Source of the DNA: Allacma fusca
Taxonomy: Eukaryota > Arthropoda > Collembola > Symphypleona > Sminthuridae
Direction of reading: 5' to 3'
Length of the DNA stretch: 64,000 nt
NCBI GenBank assembly: GCA_947179485.1
Contig: OX359246.1
Span: 47,719,632-47,783,631, forward strand
Of the stretch, positions 36,805 to 47,987 are shown in pieces (within the stretch, counting starts at the first letter, position 1; each line of letters begins with the position of its first letter). A program made the translations under genes and the position numbers. The notes below the pieces were generated by a model that did no database searches, had not been told where the DNA came from, and saw only the letters and a list, made by a program, of their open reading frames with translations.

Positions 36805-37829
36805 ATGGGTAATTTCTTAGATAAAATTCCATTCTGCAGGAAAAAACCACTAGGTAAGTAAGCATCATGTGAACAAGAAATTTTTTGTCTACTATTTTGT
36901 ATTCAATTACAATACTGCTTTTGATTTGATAACAACTGTTTACGTGTCTTACCTAGCGTACGTAATATGTTCGGTTATAGGTGGAGTAAGTAATTGGACA
37001 CTAAATAATTTCTAACGTAATGACATTTACGTATATTACGTTTTCAGAACACAAAGTATTGATCTTGGGTCTGGACAATGCTGGCAAATCAACCTTGTTG
37101 TACAAGTTAGTCACAGATGATGGAGTGAGCACTGTCCCCACAATAGGGTATAACTTTGAGGAATTTACGTACAAATCTATTAAATTCTTACTCTGGGACA
37201 TAGGAGGTCAAGAAGCTATGCGTCCGTCGTGGGAAACTTACTTTGACAACACCCAGGTAAATACGTTGTGTGAAAAAGGCAGCCTTATGTCAGAATTTTA
37301 GTGCCTATTTACACGGTAATGAAAATTGCAATGAATTTTGTGAATTCGTTATGATAGCGTGGCTCACATCATTTATGTTTTCCCATGTAGGCAGTTATAT
37401 TTGTGGTAGACTCGACAGATCTGAAGCGTTTGCCCGCCGTAAAGAAAGAACTGGATAAAATTATTGTTAATGACAACCTGTCGGAAGCGACTTTCCTAAT
37501 ATTTGCGAACAAACAGGATCAAGTGGAAGCTCTGGATCCTTCAGAGATATCCAAGAGGTAAAAATAATATAAAATATAGCCCTTTAAAGTCTTTCGTAAG
37601 TGGAGAAAAACTCTGCAAGCGTCAATTTAAATATTAAATCCGGAATTTAATCTTTAAAAAGTAATAGCAATCGGGCTTGAAATTTTGAAATTGTTTTCAT
37701 TTCTATAGGTTGGGCATACCTTCAATAACCTCTCATCACATCCGGATACAACCTTGTTCTGCTGCAAATGGGGGTGGACTGGAGGAAGGCATGAATTGGA
37801 TTTTTTCCAAATTTTCCGCAGTTAAATGA
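36805..37829 (+). CDS. ARF/ARL-family small GTPase (ARL5-like)
   Basis: Four exons: 36805-36853, 37048-37256, 37391-37557, 37709-37829, 181 aa, the normal ARF/ARL size. All G-motifs are present: P-loop GLDNAGKST (residues 24-32), switch I 'TIGYNFEEF', WDIGGQE, NKQD, and 'CSAANGGGL' as the G5 region. Gly2 in MGNFLDK allows N-myristoylation for membrane attachment. 'EHKVLILGLDNAGKST' and the NKQD context resemble ARL5, which acts at the trans-Golgi; ARL11/14 are alternatives. The start is fixed by the myristoylation motif and the first in-frame ATG. Confidence 0.9.
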
Positions 37830-38254
37830 GCATGTCGTTTTATTTAAATGGCATATAGTAAATACTACTAATTTTTTTTTAAAAAACGACTGAACCTTTT
37901 CTATCATAAGGTTAACTGATGTGCCAAATTGAATACTCGTGTACTTTTGTGCATAATTATCCTAAACTACTTGAGGAGTCTATGCTTCATGTAAAAATTA
38001 GTGGTCCCAATCTTTCAATTCAATTCAAAAATTTCGTTTTGATTCAATTCAACGTATGAATTGAATGACATTTAATAATTCGATTCAATTCACGATTCAC
38101 AGGATTCAATTTGATTCAATTCTGCGTGATGAATTGAATCGAATGATGATTCAAATCATTCAGGACGTAAAAGGTTGTAACATAAACATTGTATTTGAGG
38201 ATTTTATAATGACTACATAAAACAGCGGAAGAATATTGTATAAAATTGTCATTA

Positions 38255-38939
38255 CAGTGACCTTCCATATAAGGGATACCCTTTTTTTCCCGGGGGGATT
38301 TTTTGATATAAGGGATTGGGATTTACAGTCCCGATTCCCATTTACACAATGTATAACACTGCTTATACGGGATTAGTGTTTCTGAACGGTACCAAAACAT
38401 GGACTCGACCCGACTCGTTTTCCCGAACCGAAAAAAATCCCATTTCAGTTCCCAAAACTGGAACCGATATGTTCGAGTCCGGGCCATTTTTGCCTTCCCG
38501 GAACCGATCCGGAAAATAAAATCGGTTCCCGAACCGGTTCCGGTTCCCTCCCGAACCAGAAGAAAATGCATAGGATTCATTTTCATGGAAGTCAAAATTG
38601 TGTCGCATTTTCAAATGATAGTTGACAAATGCTTGACAAATGCATGTTTCGCGTTTTCATCCAAAATGGCAGCTTTAACAAACCCTTCCCGAAAACTTTC
38701 GGTTTTGATTTTTGTACCCGAAACCGGACCGAATGTAACGGTTCTTTAAATCGTTGACCCGAAACCGGACCGAAATTTAACGGTTCTTTAAATCGCTGAC
38801 CCGAAACCGGACCGGAACCGAAACCGAACCGGAACCTCGGGAATTCCCGATACCGAACAGAAACACTATACGGGATAATGTTTATAAGGGACACATTTTG
38901 CAGGTCCCATGAGCATCCCTTAATAGCGAGAGTGGATTG
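38255..38939. mobile_element. pogo/mariner-type miniature element (middle shell)
   Basis: Flanked by TA (38253-38254, 38940-38941). Ends CAGTGACCTTCCATATAAGG and the reverse of CAATCCACTCTCGCTATTAA are diverged inverted repeats, both leading into AAGGGA. TA targets plus CAGTNNNCCT...TAAGGGA ends resemble pogo/Tigger-like elements. Without the nested insertion it is only about 190 bp. Confidence 0.55.
38374..38868. mobile_element. hAT-type element rich in CCGAACCGG (innermost)
   Basis: 495 bp with inverted ends TAGTGTTTCTGAACGGTA and TACCGAACAGAAACACTA (one mismatch). The 8-bp target duplication TACGGGAT is perfect (38366-38373 and 38869-38876). The interior repeats GAACCGG/CCGGTTC words in both arms. 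It is the youngest layer of the nest, because it interrupts the element at 38255-38939. Confidence 0.88.
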
Positions 38940-39372
38940 TAACATTCACAAATTCGAGTTACATATCATGCTAATTAACTGTCCCATTATGACCTAAATT
39001 CTATCGTTAGTAAATGCTGGAATAATAATTAATAATAATTGATGTATTTAATGCATACAAATTATTATTTACGAAATAATTGATAAGTCGGTTTTCCAAC
39101 AAAAATGTCTCTCGGAAACACGTGCGAGTTTTTTAAATATGCGTTTCTAGCTGCATTTTTTAGCGGGATATGCAAACAACTTCGATGCACGTGAATCATT
39201 TGAATCGCGATTCAAGGCATTTTCCGTGATTTCATTCATGAAGTGAATTGAATGAAATGATTCAATTCGTGTTTTGAATTGAATCGAAAAATGATGAATC
39301 AGAATTGAATTGAATCGAATCGAATCGAGTTTTTTGATTCAGAATTGAAAGATCGGGACCACTAGTAAAAAT

Positions 39373-40222
39373 ATAGTAGAGCAACATTTTTCAATGAAAA
39401 ATCGTAAATTTATTTATTTATTGAATTGGGGTAAATATTTATGATTTAGATTGTGTCATATACACTCCAATGTAATAATAATATGTAATATCTATAGTAC
39501 TTCTGTAGTTTAAATGTATAAACAAGAAAACTATGTTTTACGCTACATTTTCTTCTTAAAGCCAGTTTTGAAAAGATGCTAAGCTCTACTAAACCTTTTT
39601 TTTTCGGCAAATGCAATGATTTGATTGCACACCAAATTACAGTAGATACAATATACAATAAACGTTTCTATTTACCTGTTTTTATTTCTTGTCAATTATT
39701 TGATCTGTCAAATATTTGCAGATATTGATATTAGGTTATATACAAATAATATCTGTACGTTACTAAAACCCTGTACTAAAAATTTCGATGTCAATGCTTG
39801 TGCAAGTAAGTATGTACAATGATCGTCACGGTGGGTTAGAGGAAGTATTTCGAAACGGCATTTAAACGCAGTGCTGATTTAGCTCCCTTTCGCCTTGTGT
39901 ATAATTACCTATATTCATTTAATTGCAGTCAATTAGCTTTGAAAAAATGTTTCATGAGCTATAATGATCTATAGATTGTGTCGTGTCCCTATATTTTCAG
40001 GAGTGTGCATGTGTATGTTTATTATCATTGATAAGTATGCAGTTGCAAAAATAATATTTCGTGTTAATAATAATTGTCATCCGATATGACCAGGTAACAG
40101 TGTGTCTTCAAAGGTTCTCAGACGTGGTGTACCCAAGGCTGTAACTTCCGTTGATTACATACCAAAAGTTGACGCATTAAAAGTAATGCATGTTAAATGT
40201 AATAAATTAGACATGATACACA
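39373..40222. other. intergenic, 3' flank of kinesin gene
   Basis: Downstream of the kinesin stop on the minus strand. AATAAA candidates on that strand lie near 40017-40022 and 39681-39686. Nothing else recognised. Confidence 0.4.
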
Positions 40223-43200
40223 TTAGTATGGGGGCTTGTATCTCATGTCCGGCGAATTAACCCGGTGTTTACGTCCTAAGTTAGCCTTAGGAGGGTCATT
40301 GCTGGGTTTGGTCATATCCAAGTCCTCATCGCTACTGGATCGTCGTCTTTGATTCAGCCTATTTTTCCTAAACTCGGAATATTTAGTTGTTTTGGGTATC
40401 CCTGACAAAGGCGGCAAGTGGTTCCGTGAGTTGATGCGTTGATTGGGCGGAGAATGGAATAGACGCTCACCCGAAGCAGGTTTTGTGAGGGGCGGGAGGA
40501 AATTGGATGAATGGCCGCTACCACCGCTACTACCAGTCTCGCCCGTCTTCGGTGGGTTGCCTGCTATTGCTAAGAATTAATATCCCACGAAATGCTGTTA
40601 TTTTTGTTTAATTGTATTGTTCAACCTACCTTGTGGAAAGAACAAAGCCTTACCATTTAAAAAATGTCGCTGTCGATGAATAATTGCCTCGCCTAAAGCC
40701 TTTTGTCGCAGACATCGCAGAAGTAAGCTTCCGCGCCTTTTGAGCTCTGCCTCGATTTCTATAGACATCTTTTGCACTTGGTCTTGTTGCAACTTACAGA
40801 GTACGCTCAAGATCTCACGCTGCGCATCGGGCAGGTACTGATTTGCATCGTCTTCAGTTTGTGAGATTTTGTCTCGAATGATCTTCAATTGATTTTCAAC
40901 ATTCGTCCTCATCGCTAACAATCTATCTTGTTCTTGACGGACTTGCTTTAACTCTGCCATCACTGAAGTGATCTCGGACTTGCCATGATCGGAATCTTCC
41001 GATGTTGCTACAAACAAAATGAATGAAGCCTGAAGACAGTGAAGCCAAAAATAAGGAGTAATATTTTGTGGAATAAAATCAACAATTTTTACCTTCACCA
41101 TCAGAATCCCTTTGAATTTTCAAAGTTTCCCAATCCAGAACCATAAGCCTTAAGATCTCACAGTCTAAAGCGGATTGAAGCATGGCGCCGTCCAGTTTAA
41201 GTAAATCATTACGAAGTCTGAATTCCTCATCGAATAATGCCACAATCTCTTGTTTCGTTGTGGATAAATCTGGCCGATCTCGTTTTCCCAAGTAGTCCTC
41301 ACCACTTTTGGAGACAGGCGGGGGATTCGGGACAATCCCAGGAGATGGTGAATTCCTTAGTTGAGTCTGACTGACGGTGGGTGAGGTTTGAGGTGAGATT
41401 GTGGGATTGGAATTTGCATACGGAGGACTGACGTTATTATCTGAAGAATGGGAATCCCTCTGGTCTAATTTCATCTGGAGTCTCTTCACCTCATTGCGAA
41501 GCTCTTGAATGATATAGTTAGTGTCCGTGGCTTGCCCTTGGTAAGTGAACTTCTTCACACGATTGGATATTGCCCGGGCTCGTCGGGCATACAAAAGAGT
41601 ATTTCTTGTCTCCTCTCGCTGCTGCACACCTGGACTGATGTGAGCTATCATAGCTGTCTTTGAAGGACCTCCCAAGGCAGCCTTTATTAATGGATATCAT
41701 TAATTAATTAGTAACTGTCATACCTTCTTTATTGCTACTGGCAGTGTGCACTCTTGCAATGTCCATCATAAGTTACAGGATTTTGCATTGTTTCTCCAAT
41801 TTCATTGAAGTCCCATAAATTAATTAACTACTGTAAACATAAGGAATTGTTTTGTATTTACTTTGAGCAATCGTGTGAGCTTGGAGTCCCTGTAATTAAT
41901 ATACTTTTCTCCATCTCCAGCAGCAAGGGCTGTAATGCAGTTGCCCAGGGCCAGCAAGGATCTATTGATATGTCCACCCTCCCGCAGTCTCACTCCCGAA
42001 TTCTACAAGAAATGCATTCAAACCAATCAATATCATAATAATAACTGGAAATTCTCCATTCTTTGTACTTTCTCTATTGTGCTCTCACACGAAACCTAAA
42101 AATCACAAAAGCATGCCACAAAGAGATTCGTTCTGGAAGCTACCGCAATAATAGTTGTTGACGTCATTTTTATGGATTTTTTTCTAAACACTATTTTTTA
42201 GTCATTCCAGTCATTACCGATAAGAAATTCTAAGTGGTTATGTTTCGTGCTGTCTTGCAATCATAATGATAGATAAGTGCGGGTACAAGATAAGAGGGAG
42301 ATACAATAATTGTGTATAATATGGAACAAGTCCAGAAGCAAACCAATACTTGCTACCAGGTTTTTCTGACTTTCACTCAATTACTTTCACCCTAAACTTG
42401 AAAATTCCAGTTTGAAGTAGTGTTCTCTTCAACTATCAACTATCTCATCAATTAACTTTGCAGTTGTTTTTGTACAGTGTGAGTCAATAGTTAAATAGCT
42501 TTAACTTGTGAATGAAAAGAAGAGAGTCAGACGCAGGACGCAGCTAAATGACTGATAGCATAATCATGCAAACAATTCTGTAGCTATTAGTGTCCAAAGG
42601 AAGTTTGATGTGTAGGCGGTATATGCAGTATGCAGTCAAACTGCTTGGCAAATATTTTGAAGAAAGAAAGTTTGTCTAGGACATAACCAGCCTTCAAAAA
42701 GTGGTACTTTTTGTTTCTTTATGAAACCGATGAAACCACCTGAAATGTACATATTCGTGCTGGGACATAATAAAATCCGATGGCATGCCAATACTCAACC
42801 AATTCTGGCTGAGACAGGTTACTGAATCGGATATTTATTGGATGGGACAACGGACAGTAGTAGTAATTGTCAAAATAAGATGAACCCAAAGGATAAGTAA
42901 AAGTACAAAAATAAAAATGGGCCAAAGGTACACGATCTCACTTTCGTATTGGAAGCTCGTTCGGATCCAGCCAAGTCAATGAGGTATAGTTTCCCCTCAG
43001 TGATGAGCCCTGTTCGATGGGATACTTGGCGGACTGTGACTTGTAGAACAGCATGACTTCTTGACGAAGTAATGTTCGCTGCAGTTGCTTCCATAGTTCT
43101 GGCACGATTCCCTTTTTGAAGTAAATTCAAAACCTGTATTCAATTCAAAATAGAAACGTTTCAAATTTCTTTCGCTGGAAGCTTCTTATGGATGCGCAGT

Positions 43201-46200
43201 TGAATGGGCCGAATTGCATGGGAACAGCACGGGTTTGAATTTAACCTCAAAATTTGTACTGGTTGAGATCGGAAGTAAAACGCACGAGGGCCATTTTTGT
43301 AAAAAATGCAAGGAATATGTAAGGAAATAATTGGGGATGCATGCGAATGTCAATCAAAGTAAAAGTTTAATTTCCTACTTGGACGGAGATTAGAATCAAT
43401 GGCTTTCCTAATAGCCGTCTAACTTCCTGATAAGAAATGGAAAAGCATGAGGATAAAGCATCCCGAATGCATACTCAAGTTTGTGGGAACAAAGGAATGC
43501 CGTTTGAGAGAGAGAGAGAGAGAGAGAGAGAGGGATGGAAACATAATCGATTTACTTCGTGCGTGGAGGTAGCTCGAATTTCGGAGAGACCAGCAACATG
43601 GACCTGATCCTTGTCCTCCCTTAAATCCAAATGAATTCCAGGGGTTGGTCTGAGTAAGTCTCGGATTTGCTCGTTGTAAACTTCCAGGTAGGATAGGTAC
43701 ACCTGATAAAAATTTTGGGGTATACAATTATTATTTGTTAAATATGTAATTACTTGTAATTGAACCAATACGTAATCAACGTTGCAATACTACAAAATAC
43801 AATAGTAAATGCAGAGCAGAAACAAGAAATACTTCTGATTTAATGTCCTTCTTCTGGTTGGCACATAAATGAAAAATGTCATCCACAGCCCGAGCCATTA
43901 CTCCTGGATTGGTGGCAGTCCCGATCATAGTGTATGTTTTGCCGGATCCGGTTGCCCCATAGGCAAACACAGTAGCACAGAAACCTTCCATTACGGAACG
44001 GACGAGAGGAGCGGCTGTGTTTTTGTAGACCTCTTCCTGGGAAGAGGTCTCATCAAACACCCAGTCAAAATCATAGGCTTTTCCAGTCTCCAGTGAACTA
44101 TTCCCATTAGAGGTACGATTAGAAGTATTCTGTTGGTAGTGAGGGATGTGAGTTAAACTTTGACTGTGACTACTATTCAAGTTGGATTTATTCTTTCCAC
44201 CCGCAGCTCCAGGTGTGCTGGTCACATTCGATGCTGCCCCACCGCTACCACCAGACCCTGAGTAAAACAACGTTCCCGAACGGTAATGATGATCAGGGTC
44301 ACTCCTGTCAACCGGAGGAGGCTCGGAGAATAACAAAGTCTGAAAGTCAAGGGCAGCATTACTTTTTTTTAGTCTGATTCACCAAACTTCCCAAAAGGAA
44401 TATAGATTTGAAAATCATGTTTCCTGACGTCCATCAACTACTACAGATTCAAGTTCACGAGCTGCGGAAAGGTATTATTCTAATCTAAAAGCTTTTCTCC
44501 ATTAAATGTATGCATGTATAATTACATGCATGCCACTACGTATGAGTATCAACCTTTCAAATATACCATTTTTGGAAAGTGCAGCAACCAACTGTCACGC
44601 TTGGCGTCTTGCTCCTAAATAACAAAGAGGAGCTTTTTCAATATCTATAGAAACGATTTCTCCAGGAATTTATTGAAAATCTCGTATTGACTTAATATGT
44701 GAGGTGCAAATACAAATTTCGTAATTGCTACTCATACAAGGTTATGTAACGGGAGCTATAGGTATCTGTACATACGTAGGTAGGGACAATTTATGTATCT
44801 TACGGAAGCCTACAGCAATACTCAGGTCCGAAAGTCAGCAATTCCCCAAAGGCATAAAGCCTAAGGGTTTGTGTATCTACTTATACAAAATATTATACCC
44901 AAAATTCATTTGTGTATTGTGAAACTCTCTATGTACATTTGCACAAATGTCCTTCCCTTATCATAGTGAGAAATCGTGTTAGGACCGCTGATTGTAAAAA
45001 GATTCGACATATAGATACTATCAGTATAGTTGAATCGTACTATTATGTACGTCAAGTACATACTTTGTACAATAGGTACTTTTTTCCAAATGTTAAACAC
45101 TTGGAAAACATCCACGTTCACTGCACTCCCGCAGAGTGACAAAAAGCGAAAAAAAATTGTGATGAATTGACACCACCAAAATTCCCAGCTTTGTCCCATG
45201 CAAAAAATTGGCAGTCGTTTCGTAGCATCAAAACTTCTTTTGTATGTCTGGCTTTCTTCTCGACAATTCTACCTACTACCAATAAATGAATTTTCTAAAA
45301 GGAAAATACTAGAGGAAAGCAAAGGTGAGTAAATAAGACTCCGTCAGATCCCGTAGTACAAATAGATTGCCACTTTAAGATCTTTCCCATTTCTCTTTTT
45401 TTTATCCTGGATTCTTGGTTTCCGCTCCATTTTCATTTGCAAAAGTGTATACTTGGAGAATACGTGGGGAATGTCATTTGAAAGGCGAAGCCAGATTATT
45501 GCAGAAATTGCAAATCAATTCCTTTATTCTAATTTAGCGAATATGTGTTCCAATGGGCATTTTTCAGTTATGTCAATATTTTATGGCAGTTCATTAGTAA
45601 TTGCTCCGGTTAGTCTTACGAGCTATTACTAGCCCCTTAAGTATTTGCTTTTATACTCTGATAGGTGCTTCCACTACTTTATATGGTTCTACGTTTAATC
45701 TGTTGAGGTGTGTCATTCGTGATATCCAACATTTAAAAAATGCTGATATTCTGAAGCTTCCGTCAAAATATGAACACTAACATTGTAACGACATGATAAT
45801 CCTAGAAAAGTAATCAAGCACTGACAATGAATTGACGTTGTGTCCGTTGCTCCACAAAGCGACACCCAATAGGAACATGGAAATTCGGTCCTCTCTAGTG
45901 TGACAGTCATAAACCTTGCTCAATAAAATTCCTATTAATTTAATGTATTGCATATAATGGTGGCGTGTGTGTATGTTAAGGAATGATAACTTCTCGTAGT
46001 TCTCATCACTTTTTGTTCAACTCCATAAGTCAGAAGAAGTTCGTATGTTCTTATTAAGAATATATGTTGAAGTACTGACTCATTTGCACGTTTTGTTCCT
46101 ACAACTATAGAAAAGGTTCCCAGGAGATTTTATCAAAGGCTTACAAATGGGGCGGTGTACGGTTTTGTTATAGTTTAGTGCTCATGAAATACTCTTTAAT

Positions 46201-47987
46201 AATGTATAATGTCTTCATTCACTACCTTATGAGGAGGGTTTTTTCTAACTCTAAGTTACATTACATATTATAGCACTGTCGCAGTATTTACTCAAAGATT
46301 GTGATGCTTCCTCTTTCTTGTAAACCTGTCCTTTTGTGAGTCGTTATAGCAGTTACTTACGAATACATAATTAAGTATATAAATAAATAATGAAAGCATA
46401 ACTTCTGGTGCATACTGATGCTGTTATGTGTTTTGGGGGAAACTGGTTCTTGAGTAATATGCTCGTTTATCAAATTCGTTCCTGCTGTTCTAAGAATTCA
46501 TGTATTCTAAAAATATTAACTTGTAAAGTGTCATGGATCTCAAGGGTGTTCAAAATTTCCATCTAAATTTTTCTCGTTAACCTCCTTTTAAACTACTCGA
46601 AATGGTTGGAAGCTAACTTTATGTAGAATACAAACTCACGATGAATACCCTACATATAGCAGAAAGCCCTTTAGTGTCAATTGACTTATTCTCAACTACT
46701 TTCACAATTCACAACAAAGTAATTTCCAATGTTCAATTCACTTTTGAAATGATATTGACGCATACACATAAGGATTTATGTATCTAACTATGTGCATATC
46801 TACTTACCATTGTATTTTTCTGTATTTCAAACATCTGGAGGGGTGAATGATGAATGAATGAGCAAGTATCGTATTTAATTCATTTCACTCGTTTTCTGTC
46901 TTGACCCTTTCATAAGTTTATTGCACTTCCATTTCAGAATTTCCACCCTTTCGAATAAATCAATGCTAATCCTTTTAATTTAAAAGCATGGAAGATACCC
47001 ATTGCCTTTGAGTTTCCCAAAATGTCACCTGCATTACTGAATCTCCCCTCCCAAAGTTTCGTGTTTAGTTCTCAAGTTCATTATCAATGTATGCCTCAAC
47101 TTTTTCCCTGTTTCTCTCATCCATCAAAACTTGCATGCATTACATTAGTGAGAAAAACAGTCCAGAGATAATTTGTTAGCTGTCAATCAATACTTTTTTT
47201 CCAACAGAAAACTCCTCTTCCGGAAGGCCCAAACTACTACGAGAAATCAGTGACAGTTTAATCAAGAAATTGAGCCCAGAAAGGTCGGCTGTTGTCGCAA
47301 GCTTTTGCTTAATGTTACTTTTGTTGATGCGTAATGCGTCGGGGTCCTACATGTTTTTATACGGACGGACTCGTAAGTAGAAGTTAGGTGTCTTTGCACT
47401 AAAGAATAGAGTCTTCACATGTCTCCTTCCTCAAGGAAGGGAAGTTCCCATAGCTTTTAAACGAAGGCTAATCGATTAGTGCTTCCCATGAGGCAGAACC
47501 AGACACAAAGTGGTAAGCACCTTAAGAATCTACCATGATTGCGTAAGATCCTACCCTTTTGAATTTCTAGTGCCCTTAGTTACCGCACACTTTCCCTTTA
47601 AATCATAGCCAATAATGGCGTCTTGAAGTGAAAGTCTTGAAAGGTGGAGCCGATTTGACAGATTTATTATAAAAAATGTCCTCTCTTGAATTACTCATGA
47701 CTACAGTCGTTTATCTACAATAATTGACTACTGAATTGTAAATAATAAATGCAGGCCTTACATGTGAGTCGACCGCTGCTACTGCCCGAGCCTGCTCCCG
47801 AAAGGGATCCGCCGGGCGAACCCGCACGGAGACCTGACAGAGAAAAATGATTTATGAATTATATTTTGTTATAAACCTTGTTTCGGGTGATTTACAATTC
47901 GTAACCCCTATTTCAGTTCAAGCCTCGTTTTCCTTTACTTACCATAAGGCGCTCATTTTGAGGAGGATTAATGTCTTCTTTTGTCAT
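40223..47987 (-). CDS. KIF19-like kinesin-8 motor protein
   Basis: Nine exons on the minus strand: 47987-47943, 47833-47762, 44339-43833, 43702-43556, 43133-42942, 42002-41862, 41681-41093, 41007-40654, 40569-40223. They join in frame to about 797 aa. The motor starts 'VSVRVRP' and contains the P-loop [11 protein letters not shown], '[14 protein letters not shown]', switch I '[15 protein letters not shown]', switch II DLAGSE, and '[12 protein letters not shown]', '[14 protein letters not shown]', 'MIAHISP'. A neck and coiled coil follow ('[16 protein letters not shown]' and the 40654-41007 exon), then a basic Ser/Pro-rich tail. Sequence favours KIF19 over KIF18. KIF19 limits cilium length by shortening microtubules at the tip. 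The motor has a Gly/Ser/Asn-rich insert before 'YDFDWVFDE'. Confidence 0.9.
43506..43532. repeat. (GA)n microsatellite
   Basis: Uninterrupted GA dinucleotides inside a kinesin intron, about 25 bases downstream of the splice donor at 43555. Confidence 0.95.
44340..47761. other. large second intron of the kinesin gene
   Basis: 3.4 kb between the exon ending DSH (47762) and the exon starting TLLF (44339). No nested gene found. Short pyrimidine tracts and TATGTATG-type runs only. Confidence 0.6.

Larger units (their letters stand above)
37999..39364. mobile_element. hAT-type element rich in GATTCAATTC (outer shell of nest)
   Basis: Ends TAGTGGTCCCAATCTTTCA and TGAAAGATCGGGACCACTA are inverted repeats with one mismatch. 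The 8-bp target duplication GTAAAAAT is perfect (37991-37998 and 39365-39372 by flanking sequence). Both arms (37999-38165, 39190-39364) are dense in GATTCAATTC/GAATTGAATC words. A second element (38255-38939) is inserted in the middle. No transposase ORF. Confidence 0.85.

Noticed and set aside
44405-44475. Kinesin-like reading frame '[12 protein letters not shown]' just upstream of exon 3
   Set aside because: It resembles the RPLSxxEL block of kinesins but has no usable donor and meets a stop. The exons at 47943-47987 and 47762-47833 supply the true N terminus in frame.
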